A stretch of 64,000 bases of DNA from CAVREM01 sp963728825 (GTDB taxonomy: Bacteria > Acidobacteriota > Vicinamibacteria > Vicinamibacterales > CAVVIG01), in NCBI GenBank assembly GCA_963728825.1, contig CAVSLA010000004.1:62001-126000 (forward strand), given 5' to 3'. The notes below the pieces were generated by a model. That model ran no database searches, had not been told where the DNA came from, and saw only the letters and a program-made list of their open reading frames with translations. The stretch's first letter is position 1. Every line of letters starts with the position of its first letter. Position numbers and translations under genes: made by a program. Positions 16,578-24,279 of the stretch are shown piece after piece.

Positions 16578-16964
16578 CTACATCACGTCCGCGCCGGTGT
16601 CGGCCGCGGCAATCGTGATGCTGCGAACCGGGCTGGTGACGATGACCCGTTTCTCGACGGCGAACTCGACGCAGAACCCGACGTGCACGGTCCGCAGCTT
16701 GAGGAAACTGCCACCGAGCGAGCTGCCTGCGAGACGGGCCGGGGTGAACTGCGGGAAAAAGGCGCCGCCGCGAACCAGGACATCTGAAGAGCCGGCGGAC
16801 GCGAGGACGACTTCGTAGGTGCTGTGTAGAGTCTTGACGATCAGGCGATCGAGCGGTGACAGACGATCGACATTGATCCCCTCAGTCCACGGATGGTCCT
16901 GCCATCTGCTCAACACGGCGGACGAGGGTACTGCCGTCTGTCGCCGAAGGATCGTGGTGTTCAC
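16578..16964 (-). CDS. Hypothetical protein
   Basis: A 128-aa protein with no recognised domain. It has a basic N-terminus (NTTILRRQTAVPS), a segment NVDRLSPLDRLIVKTLHSTY and a hydrophobic beta-rich middle (DVLVRGGAFFPQFTPARLAG) ending in valine-rich strands. GTG 16964 is chosen because GAGCGAGG lies eight bases upstream. A longer start (GTG 17021) would overlap the preceding gene by 28 bases. It is the last gene of the minus-strand run that begins at 20152. Confidence 0.55.
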   Translation of the reverse strand: MNTTILRRQTAVPSSAVLSRWQDHPWTEGINVDRLSPLDRLIVKTLHSTYEVVLASAGSSDVLVRGGAFFPQFTPARLAGSSLGGSFLKLRTVHVGFCVEFAVEKRVIVTSPVRSITIAAADTGADVM

Positions 16965-16993
16965 GCGTCGCGCCTCGCTCTTGCGGATCCTGT

Positions 16994-17899
16994 TCAGTTC
17001 ACGCGGTGGCAATGGTAACACCCGAATGCCGCGCGCGTGCGATTGTACTCATAGCTTTTCGTGAAATCGTAGGTCGGGCGATGCAGCAACCGGGCCATTC
17101 CCGGCATGACGACTTCACGCATGTAACGTGCCCGCGCCTGCTTATCTGATTCGGCGAGGTATCCATAGATCGCATTCCGAGTCTGAGCATCCATCGTGCC
17201 GCCGTACAGTTCCCATCCGAGCTGCTTGAAATGGGGCTCGGGCAAAGCCGCGACCGCCGGCATCTGCCAGTCGCGCTCGGGGGCGGCCGTGCCGTGGCAT
17301 GTGGCGCAGGTGACCTGCTCGGCCCCGCCGACAATCGGTCCGAGCGCTCTCCGGGCCCAGGGCATGACCACCGATTCCATGAACGCCACGATGTCCGCGT
17401 CCGCCCTTTTGTGGCCGTCGAGAATAATCGGGTCGTCCGACGCGTAGCGGACGGCTGGGGGTGACGAAGACTGCAGCCCGACCGTCACGACGAACACTGC
17501 CAGGATCGCCGCCACCGTGACCGCGATCGCCTGATAGGGGAGGGGTGTATCGGCCGGCTCCCAGGCCAGCGCCGCCTGAACCGCAGCCGCGTCCAGCGAC
17601 GCCTGCGGATCGCCCGACAGCAATTCGATCAGCGCCGCCAGCTGCGCACCGTGTCGAACGTGACGGAAATAGATCGCCGGCCGTCGGCCGGCACGTGCAC
17701 GGACGATGACCGTGGACGTCCTCAACACCCGGTCGAGCCGTGAGCGTGCATGCTCAACGTCTTCCACATCCTGTAACGCGATCTCGGTGACGAGGCCGCG
17801 CCGCGCCGACCAGACCCGCAGATCGGTCAGCGCGTAGGTAGAACCCGCAAAGCGGCGCCGCCAGAGGACGCGTTCCCAGGAGCCGTCCATCGGCGTCAA
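16994..17899 (-). CDS. Bacterial PH-domain / transmembrane / diheme cytochrome fusion protein
   Basis: A 301-aa protein in three parts. Residues ~5-95 look like a bacterial PH (DUF304-type) domain: ERVLWRRRFAGSTYALTDLR with EIALQDVEDVEH. A single membrane helix follows near residues 125-142 (AIAVTVAAILAVFVVTVG). The outer part carries two c-type heme sites, CATCH and CYHCH, the latter at the extreme C-terminus, with histidines and methionines around them. The start TTG 17899 overlaps the LemA stop (TTGA); ATG 17890 is an alternative. A membrane-anchored diheme domain behind a PH domain is unusual. I infer a role in periplasmic electron transfer. Confidence 0.65.
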   Translation of the reverse strand: MTPMDGSWERVLWRRRFAGSTYALTDLRVWSARRGLVTEIALQDVEDVEHARSRLDRVLRTSTVIVRARAGRRPAIYFRHVRHGAQLAALIELLSGDPQASLDAAAVQAALAWEPADTPLPYQAIAVTVAAILAVFVVTVGLQSSSPPAVRYASDDPIILDGHKRADADIVAFMESVVMPWARRALGPIVGGAEQVTCATCHGTAAPERDWQMPAVAALPEPHFKQLGWELYGGTMDAQTRNAIYGYLAESDKQARARYMREVVMPGMARLLHRPTYDFTKSYEYNRTRAAFGCYHCHRVN

Positions 17900-18465
17900 G
17901 GCTGAGTGAAGGTCACCTTCGGCACCTGCTGCGCTGCCGGCGGCGCTTCGAAGAACGGATACTCCTTGAAGCCGAACAGCCGTGCCGTGACATTGGCCGG
18001 GAACCGGCGGCGGGACGTGTTGTACGTCTGGATCGCTTCGTTGTAGCGCATGCGTTCCACGGCAATACGATTCTCGGTTCCTGACAGCTCGTCCATCAGG
18101 CGATTGAACTGTTCGTTGGCCTTGAGCTGTGGATAGTTCTCGACGATTGCCAGCAGGCGGCCGAGAGCGCTGGTCTGCTGATTCGCTGCCGCGATGGTTT
18201 CCTCCGGCGACCGCGCGCTCAGCAGCTTCGCCCGCGCGTCGGCGATGTCGCTGAAGACCTGCTGTTCGTGTTGCGCGTATCCCTTGACGGTCTCCACGAG
18301 GTTCGGGATCAGATCATTCCTGCGCTGGAGCTGATTCTGAACCTGGGCCCATTGAGCTTTGATCGCCTCTTCCTGTGTCACGAACCGGTTGTACGAGCAG
18401 CCGGTCATCGGAAGCGCCAGCAGCATCACCAGCAACCGCGTCGCGTTCCTTCTCGTCATCAGCAT
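17896..18465 (-). CDS. LemA family protein
   Basis: A 189-aa LemA protein. It has a lipoprotein-like leader (LLVMLLALPMTGC), then the LemA helical bundle: QLQRRNDLIPNLVETVKGYA and RLLAIVENYPQLKANEQFN, followed by ELSGTENRIAVERMRYNEA and the final RRFPANVTARLFGFKEYPFF. LemA proteins are extracytoplasmic helical proteins found beside TPM-domain proteins, as here. Their molecular role is unclear. The start at 18465 follows GAGGACG; the frame extends to 18489 but without a ribosome site. Confidence 0.9.
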   Translation of the reverse strand: MLMTRRNATRLLVMLLALPMTGCSYNRFVTQEEAIKAQWAQVQNQLQRRNDLIPNLVETVKGYAQHEQQVFSDIADARAKLLSARSPEETIAAANQQTSALGRLLAIVENYPQLKANEQFNRLMDELSGTENRIAVERMRYNEAIQTYNTSRRRFPANVTARLFGFKEYPFFEAPPAAQQVPKVTFTQP

Positions 18466-18505
18466 CTCGTCCTCACCATTCCATTCCAAGGTCTGACGTT
18501 CGCCC

Positions 18506-18540
18506 GGAATTCGGAATTCCTAATGCCCAATTCCTAATTG
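18506..18540. repeat. Heptamer array (word GGAATTC / CTAATTC)
   Basis: Five consecutive 7-nt units (GGAATTC, GGAATTC, CTAATGC, CCAATTC, CTAATTG) sit between the stop of the TPM gene and the LemA start. The array is AT-rich in a GC-rich neighbourhood and partly self-complementary. Confidence 0.7.
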
Positions 18541-18545
18541 TAGAT

Positions 18546-19361
18546 TCACCACCCCGCTCCGCCTCCGCCCCCGCCCGAGCGCCCGCCCCCGAAGCCTCCG
18601 AACCCTCCGCCAAAGCCGCCGCCGCCGAAGCCGCCGCCAAACCCGCCACGTGTCCAGGCGCCGCCGCCAAACGGTCCGACCCCGCTCGACCAGCCGCTCC
18701 AGCCGCCGCGTCCCCAGTGTCGCCCACCACGACGTGGGCCGCCCCCGCGCCGGCTCAGCAGGACGATCGCGACGATGATCGCGATGATGAGCGGCACCGG
18801 AATCCGCACGGGAGCCCGCGAGCGCTCCGGTCGGCTTGGGATGCCGGTCAGCTCGACATTGCGGCCTTCCGCAATCCGCTGCACAATGCGTGACGTTCCG
18901 CTGATGAGCCCGGCGCCGTAACGGCCGGCCCGGAATGCCGGCGCCATGTAGTCGCGGCTGGTTTCGCCGGCGAATCCGTCGGTGATCCATTGCTCCAACC
19001 CGTAGCCCACCTCGATCTCGACGCGGCGCTCCTTCAACGCGACCAGAATCAGGGCCCCGTTGTCCTTGCCTCGCTCGCCGATGCCGCGGCCCTGGTTCTC
19101 GAACAACTCGACGGCGTACTCGCGGGCATCCGCAAACGGCGCCACCGTAGCGACCGTGGCAACCACCACCACGTCGCCGGTGGCCGCCTGCAGACTGCGA
19201 ATCAGCTGCTCGAGTTGCTGTTCTTCCGCCGGATCGACGACGTTGGCGTAGTCGTTGACCGGCTGCGTGAGCTCGGGCAGACGGACCTGCGTCTGTGAGC
19301 TCACCGTGACGCTGAAGCCGGACACCGCCATCGCCACGCAGATGGCCGCAGCGATCCGCAA
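18546..19361 (-). CDS. TPM domain protein (YgcG family)
   Basis: About 271 aa: signal peptide (RIAAAICVAMAVSGF), a TPM domain over residues ~30-175 (VNDYANVVDPAEEQQLEQLI, then ELFENQGRGIGERGKDNGAL, then EIEVGYGLEQWITDGFAG), one membrane helix (PLIIAIIVAIVLLS) and a long Gly-rich, Trp-containing tail (GGGFGGGFGG). TPM proteins are periplasmic or lumenal and often pair with LemA, the next gene here. The frame is open back to GTG 19460, which overlaps the upstream stop (GTGA). However, the extra 33 residues are the translated heptamer array (VVSRQS repeats), so a start near TTG 19361 is preferred. Confidence 0.75.
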   Translation of the reverse strand: MRIAAAICVAMAVSGFSVTVSSQTQVRLPELTQPVNDYANVVDPAEEQQLEQLIRSLQAATGDVVVVATVATVAPFADAREYAVELFENQGRGIGERGKDNGALILVALKERRVEIEVGYGLEQWITDGFAGETSRDYMAPAFRAGRYGAGLISGTSRIVQRIAEGRNVELTGIPSRPERSRAPVRIPVPLIIAIIVAIVLLSRRGGGPRRGGRHWGRGGWSGWSSGVGPFGGGAWTRGGFGGGFGGGGFGGGFGGFGGGRSGGGGGGAGW

Positions 19362-19381
19362 CCGACCGACGACTTTGACTG

Positions 19382-19453
19382 TCGACTGAGACTGACGACT
19401 GACGACGGGCGTCGACTGACGACTGACGACTGACGACTGTCGACTGACGACTT
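19382..19453. repeat. Heptamer array (word ACGACTG / TCGACTG)
   Basis: About ten units of a 7-nt word run between the stop of the nucleotidyltransferase-like gene and the signal peptide of the TPM gene. The register holds except for a 6-nt unit at 19389-19394 and a 3-base insert at 19409-19411. In the coupled frame it would encode a seven-residue peptide period (VVSRQSS). Confidence 0.85.
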
Positions 19454-19456
19454 CAA

Positions 19457-20152
19457 TCACGCCGCACTCCAGCGATCGACGTGAATCGTCAGCCGCTGCA
19501 CGGCGTCCAGGTAACCTGGGAAGAGTCGACGCGCCTCGTCCGAAGGAAGGTCGCTGCGCCTCGCGAGGCGGACGATGCCTGTCAGGCTGCCAGGGGGAAC
19601 ACCAATTTCCCGTTCCACCAACGCCGCGGCCGCTTCGCCGTCGCGCGCGATCGCGCCCTCGAGCCGGACGACGCTCTTGAGGAGAGCGGTGAGCGGCGCG
19701 GCCGACCGCAGGATCAGTTCGCCGAGCGCATCGCCGCGGCCGTGCGTTTCGAGAAAGCCTTCACGTAAGTGCAGCAGGTGGCTGCGCGCCTGAACCTCGC
19801 AAGCGTGGCGGACGTGCGCCGGATCGACCTGGAGACCGGCGAACGGATCGGAGCCAGCGACGACGACATGATCGGCGAGGATGGCGCCGAACTCGAGAGG
19901 GAAGGCATCGAGCGATCGCTCGAATTCGCGCGTGGCCACAAAGAGTGGCGTCTCGAGCCCTGCATCGTCCCACTTGGCCATGTGGCCAACGCAAACGTGC
20001 AAATCGGCGGCCGACAGGTCGTCGACGACCGCCAGCGTGGATGTCGCTTCGTCACCAGCGAGCGCGGCGTACGCGACGAGTGACCGGAGGCGATCGCCGA
20101 AGATGGCGCGAAGGTCGCGTTCGAGCGCGTGAACGGCGTCGGGGATGTGCAT
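19457..20152 (-). CDS. Hypothetical protein, possible nucleotidyltransferase-like
   Basis: A 231-aa protein I can place only loosely. The N-terminal ~100 residues (ALERDLRAIFGDRLRSLVAY, STLAVVDDLSAADLH, then FVATREFERSLDAFPLEFGA) resemble a stand-alone nucleotidyltransferase fold without a clear GS-x10-DxD catalytic signature. The second half is helical (LREGFLETHGRGDALGELIL, SAAPLTALLKSVVRLEG). It heads the coupled minus-strand set that leads to TPM, LemA and the PH-cytochrome protein, and is divergent from yvcK by 23 bases. Confidence 0.55.
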   Translation of the reverse strand: MHIPDAVHALERDLRAIFGDRLRSLVAYAALAGDEATSTLAVVDDLSAADLHVCVGHMAKWDDAGLETPLFVATREFERSLDAFPLEFGAILADHVVVAGSDPFAGLQVDPAHVRHACEVQARSHLLHLREGFLETHGRGDALGELILRSAAPLTALLKSVVRLEGAIARDGEAAAALVEREIGVPPGSLTGIVRLARRSDLPSDEARRLFPGYLDAVQRLTIHVDRWSAA

Positions 20153-20175
20153 GAGTCAATTGTAGAATGTGAAAA

Positions 20176-21141
20176 ATGCGCATGCGCGAGCTGAACGTCG
20201 GCTGCTTCGGCGGCGGCACCGGCCTCCCCAGTCTTCTCGGCGGTTTGAAGAGCAACCCGTGGGTCGATGCCAACGCCGTGGTCACGATGTTCGACAGCGG
20301 CGGCAGCTCGGGCGTGCTGCGCGACGAGCTTGGCGTCCTCCCGCCCGGCGACATCCTGAAGTGCGCCTTGGCGTTGTCCCGCAACGCGCGCGAGGCGCGG
20401 CGGGTGCTGCTGGCGCGTCTGCCGACCTTCGAACACGCCAAGCTCGGCGGGCACACGGGCGGCAATCTTCTCCTGTCGATGATGCAGCGCTACAGTGGCG
20501 ACTTCCTCGACGCGATTGACGGCCTGCGTGCGCTGCTCGGGTGCCGCGGGCGGGTGTGGCCGGTGAGCGTCCAGCAGGCGTCCGTGTGTGCCGAATACGG
20601 AGACGGATCGGTGACGCGCGGCGAGGTGGAGGTCGATGCCGGGCAGTCGTCGGGCCGGCTCGTCAAACGCATCTGGCTCGAGCCGCCGGTCGCGATTCAT
20701 CCTGCCGTCGCGAGGGCCATCGGCGAGTTCGATGCGGTGACCATCGGACCTGGCAGCTTCTACACCAGCCTGATGCCAATCTTTCTGGTGCGTGGCGTGG
20801 CCGATGCGCTTCAGAACGTCAAGGGACCGGTGATCCTGGTCGCGAATCTGCTCACGGAAGGGCGCGGGATGGCCGGTTTTACGGCAGCCGACCAGGTCGC
20901 GCGCATCGAGGAGGCCATCCGCCGGCCGGTCGACGTGGTGATCACCAACACGAAGTGGCCGACCAGCAAAATCCTGAGCCGCTACGCGCTGGAGCATAAA
21001 GAGCCGCTCGCCCCGGGCAATCTGCCGGACCACTGCGAGCTGGTTGGCGGGGAGTTCTGGAGAGGCGAGATCGCACGGCACGATCGACTCCGTCTCGCGT
21101 ACGCCGTCTGGAGCGTCCTCGCCCGGCGGCTGCTGTCCTGA
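20176..21141 (+). CDS. yvcK: YvcK/CofD-like family protein (gluconeogenesis factor, UDP-GlcNAc-binding)
   Basis: A 321-aa YvcK-type protein. Signature parts are the nucleotide-binding start CFGGGTGLPSLLGGLK, VTMFDSGGSSGVLRDELG, LPPGDILKCALALS, HTGGNLLLSMMQRY and the late IGPGSFYTSLMPIFLVRGV. In Bacillus and mycobacteria this family binds UDP-GlcNAc and balances carbon between gluconeogenesis and cell-wall synthesis. The fold is shared with CofD (2-phospho-L-lactate transferase). No F420 genes lie nearby, so the YvcK role is preferred. ATG 20176 and ATG 20182 are both possible. Confidence 0.85.
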   Translation: MRMRELNVGCFGGGTGLPSLLGGLKSNPWVDANAVVTMFDSGGSSGVLRDELGVLPPGDILKCALALSRNAREARRVLLARLPTFEHAKLGGHTGGNLLLSMMQRYSGDFLDAIDGLRALLGCRGRVWPVSVQQASVCAEYGDGSVTRGEVEVDAGQSSGRLVKRIWLEPPVAIHPAVARAIGEFDAVTIGPGSFYTSLMPIFLVRGVADALQNVKGPVILVANLLTEGRGMAGFTAADQVARIEEAIRRPVDVVITNTKWPTSKILSRYALEHKEPLAPGNLPDHCELVGGEFWRGEIARHDRLRLAYAVWSVLARRLLS

Positions 21142-21153
21142 CGTCAATCCAGC

Positions 21154-21307
21154 TCCGACACGTCTCCGACCTGTGTCGCAAATGTGTCCGATGAAGGTCG
21201 GAGAGTTGTCAGACCCATCTCCGAGAGGTGTCGGAACTGTGTCGGAACGGTGTCGGGGCGGTGTCGGAGCGGTGTCAGAGACGTGTCAGAGACGTGTCGG
21301 ATGACGG
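21154..21307. repeat. Undecamer array B (consensus TCGGAGCGGTG)
   Basis: Fourteen consecutive 11-nt units in one unbroken register fill the gap between yvcK and the kinase gene. The leftmost units are degenerate and partly the reverse complement (TCCGACACGTC, TCCGACCTGTG); the right-hand units are close to consensus. It is the same word as array A at 12849-12966. The last unit overlaps the expected -35 region of the kinase promoter. Confidence 0.9.
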
Positions 21308-21317
21308 GGACGGCCCT

Positions 21318-21323
21318 TATAAT
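21318..21323 (+). promoter_or_regulatory. Putative -10 box of the kinase gene
   Basis: A perfect TATAAT lies 15 bases before the kinase ATG, giving a leader of only a few bases. The 17-bp-spaced -35 position (TGTCGG, 21295-21300) falls in the last repeats of array B. Confidence 0.45.
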
Positions 21324-21337
21324 CCGACTACTTTACG

Positions 21338-24058
21338 ATGCCGCTGCAACCTGGCGTCCGTCTCGGTCCGTACGAGATCATCAGCAGCCTCGGCGCGGGT
21401 GGGATGGGCGAGGTCTACAAAGCCCGCGACACCCGGCTCGATCGCATCGTCGCGGTCAAGGTGCTGCCGCCCTCGCTGGCCGAAGATCCCGCGTTCCGCC
21501 AGCGATTCGACCGCGAGGCGCGGACGATTTCACAGCTGACCCACCCGCACATCTGCACGCTCCACGACGTCGGCGAAAACTTTCTCGTCATGGAGTATCT
21601 CGAAGGCGAGACGCTCGCCGATCGGCTGCAGCGCGGCGAATTGCCGGTGGCCGAATCGCTGCGGATCGCCACCCAGGTGGCCGAAGCCCTCGATCAGGCG
21701 CACCGGGCCGGGATCGTCCACCGCGATCTCAAGCCGGGCAACGTGATGCTGACCAAGGGCGGGGCGAAACTGCTCGACTTCGGTCTGGCAAAACCTGGCG
21801 TGACGCACGGCTTCGCCTCGCGTGCCGTCGCCGGCGTGACGCAGGGACAGACGCCGACCATGACGACGCCGCCGAACGTCACCGGGCAGGGCGCGATTCT
21901 CGGGACGCTGCAGTACATGGCTCCGGAAGTGCTCGAGGGGGCAGAAGCCGACGCCCGAAGCGACATCTTCGCGTTCGGTTGCGTGCTCTACGAGATGCTC
22001 ACCGGTCGCAAAGCCTTTCAAGGCAAGACGCAAGTGAGCTTGATCGGCGCGATCCTGAAAGATCAGCCGGCGCCGATCGCGCCCGGTCGCGACATCCCGC
22101 CGGCGCTCATCTGGCTGGTCAACCGCTGCCTCGCCAAAGATCCTACGGACCGCCGCCAGACCGCGAGCGGTCTGGTCAGTCAGCTCGAGTGGATCGCAGA
22201 GGGCGGCGGGGCCGCCCATCTGCCTCCGGCGCGGACGGCTTCGTCCACACGGTTCGTCGCCGTGGCCGGCGCGGCGGCCCTGGCGTTAGCGCTCCTGGCG
22301 GGCGGTGCCGTGTGGTACGTGCGCCCCTCGCCCGAGCCGCCGCGTCCGGCTCGCTTCGTCATTCAGATCGGTGGAGAGGAAAGCATTCCGCCAGCGAGCC
22401 CTTCGCCCACCATCGCGATCTCGCCTGACGGGACACAGATCGCCTATCTCACACGCCGTGCTTCGGCCATGACCCTCTGGGTGCGGCAGCTTGACCAGTG
22501 GGAGCCGCTCCGGCTCACTGATCCCTCGACGATTCTTTCCTCGCCGGCCATCTCGCCCGATGGGAAGTGGGTGGCGTTTACCGAGGGTGGCAACCTCCAG
22601 AAGGTCGCCATCACGGGCGGATCATCCGCCACGGTGGGCCGGCGTGTGGCGGGGGTCGTGACGCTGGGTATGACCTGGGCCGACCAGGACACGATTGTTT
22701 TCGCCAGCGGCGATCCCACCACGGGACTGCTGAGCGTCAGCGCCAACGGCGGTGAACCCCGGGCCCTCACGAAGCCCGATCGGTCGAAGGGCGAGGGGGA
22801 TCACACGCTGCCGTCGGCCCTGCCCGGCGGCCGTGCGGTGCTGTTCACGGTCACCGCCGCCACGGGCGGCGGCAACAATCAGGTCGCGGTCCTCGATGTC
22901 CCAAGCGGGTCGTACAAGACGTTGATACCGAGCGGGAGCGCGCCCAGATATGTGGCAACCGGGCATCTGGTCTATGCCGACGAAGGCGGCCTCCGGGCCG
23001 TTCGCTTCGATCCGGAGCGGCTCGAGGTCGTTGGCGAGCCCGCTTCGGTGGTCGACGCGTTGTCGATGAGACCGGATGGGGCAGCTGACTACGCCGTGTC
23101 AGAGAGCGGCACGCTCATCTACGTGCCAGCCGGCGTCGATGTCACCACCGAGCAAAGAAACGCGGTGTGGGTCAACCGGCAGGGAACGGAGGAGCCGATC
23201 CAGGGGCTGCCGGCGCGCGCCTACCTGATGGCTCGCGTGTCGCCGGACGGATCGCGGATCGCGTTCGACATCCGCGATCAGCAGTTTGACATCTGGACGT
23301 GGGACATCCGCTTTCGCACGCTCTCCCGGCTGACGCTCGATCCAGCGCAGGACATGTTTCCGGTGTGGACGCCTGACAGCGCCCGCATCGTGTTTTCTTC
23401 TTCGCGGGGCGGGACGTCCGGGTTGTACGCACAGGCCGCCGACGGCAGCAGTGAGGCGCAGAAGCTGACCGACAGCGCCACCAGCAATCAGCTGCCGCTC
23501 ACGATCAGCCGTGACGGTCAACACCTGGTGTTCCGGGACAACGACGGCCGCGGCGCCGGCCCCAACATCGGCCTGCTGTCGATGGAGAACCGGACTGCCA
23601 CGGCGCTTCTCCACGGGGATGGGTATGCGGAAGACAACGCCTCGATTTCGCCCGACGGGCGGTGGATGGCCTACGAGTCGACCGAATCGGGCAGGCGTGA
23701 AATATATGTTCGCCCCTTTCCAGCCGTGGACAGCGGTCGCACCCAGATCTCGTCGGCGAGCGGCAGTAAGCCCGTGTGGGCACCGAATGGCCGCGAGCTG
23801 TTTTATCTGGATGACAACGCCAACATGATGACTGTCCCGGTTCAGACAGCCGGAACGTTCACTCGAGGCATGCCGACCCTGCTGTTCGCTGCGCCGGCCT
23901 ACTACTACACCCAGGGACGGAACTTCGACGTCTCATCCGATGGCCAGCGGTTTCTCATGCTCAAGCATCCACAGCGCGACGCGACCCCGCGCGGCCCCGC
24001 GACCATCAACGTCGTCGTCAATTGGATCGGGGAACTGAAAGCGCGATTTGTGCGTTGA
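21338..24058 (+). CDS. Serine/threonine protein kinase with TolB/WD40-like beta-propeller
   Basis: A 906-aa receptor-type kinase of the PknB kind. The kinase domain covers ~12-290: the Gly loop LGAGGMGEVY (19-24), Lys41 in VAVKVL, HRDLKPGNVM, DFGLAK, and MAPEVLEG with FAFGCVLYEMLTG. One membrane helix follows near 305-325 (VAVAGAAALALALLAGGAVW), so the kinase is cytoplasmic. The external ~570 residues form a TolB/WD40-like propeller with repeated SPDGxxIAY blades (ISPDGTQIAYLTRR, VSPDGSRIAFD, SRDGQHLVFRD, SPDGRWMAYES). Such fusions are abundant in acidobacteria. The ligand and targets are unknown. Array B lies directly upstream and may control it. Confidence 0.92.
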   Translation: MPLQPGVRLGPYEIISSLGAGGMGEVYKARDTRLDRIVAVKVLPPSLAEDPAFRQRFDREARTISQLTHPHICTLHDVGENFLVMEYLEGETLADRLQRGELPVAESLRIATQVAEALDQAHRAGIVHRDLKPGNVMLTKGGAKLLDFGLAKPGVTHGFASRAVAGVTQGQTPTMTTPPNVTGQGAILGTLQYMAPEVLEGAEADARSDIFAFGCVLYEMLTGRKAFQGKTQVSLIGAILKDQPAPIAPGRDIPPALIWLVNRCLAKDPTDRRQTASGLVSQLEWIAEGGGAAHLPPARTASSTRFVAVAGAAALALALLAGGAVWYVRPSPEPPRPARFVIQIGGEESIPPASPSPTIAISPDGTQIAYLTRRASAMTLWVRQLDQWEPLRLTDPSTILSSPAISPDGKWVAFTEGGNLQKVAITGGSSATVGRRVAGVVTLGMTWADQDTIVFASGDPTTGLLSVSANGGEPRALTKPDRSKGEGDHTLPSALPGGRAVLFTVTAATGGGNNQVAVLDVPSGSYKTLIPSGSAPRYVATGHLVYADEGGLRAVRFDPERLEVVGEPASVVDALSMRPDGAADYAVSESGTLIYVPAGVDVTTEQRNAVWVNRQGTEEPIQGLPARAYLMARVSPDGSRIAFDIRDQQFDIWTWDIRFRTLSRLTLDPAQDMFPVWTPDSARIVFSSSRGGTSGLYAQAADGSSEAQKLTDSATSNQLPLTISRDGQHLVFRDNDGRGAGPNIGLLSMENRTATALLHGDGYAEDNASISPDGRWMAYESTESGRREIYVRPFPAVDSGRTQISSASGSKPVWAPNGRELFYLDDNANMMTVPVQTAGTFTRGMPTLLFAAPAYYYTQGRNFDVSSDGQRFLMLKHPQRDATPRGPATINVVVNWIGELKARFVR

Positions 24059-24279
24059 GAGCGATCCACACCTAGCTCAAGCGTAGCAGCCAAACAACGC
24101 CCGAACCGTGTAACGTTCGCGGCTGAGCGTAGGAAAACGGACGAGCGCTCACGTGCTCGCTTCGGTTCCAGCGCCTCACGCGCGCGTTCCAGAGCTGGCC
24201 CGCCTGTTGCTCAACCATATCGCGCCCCCAGCACTCGCCCGCGGACTCATCCCCGCGCGCAACGCGAAAGGTCGTGCCG

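Noticed and set aside
12849..21307. Undecamer arrays as CRISPR-like repeats
   Set aside because: Units are contiguous, 11 nt, degenerate and without spacers; no cas genes are present.
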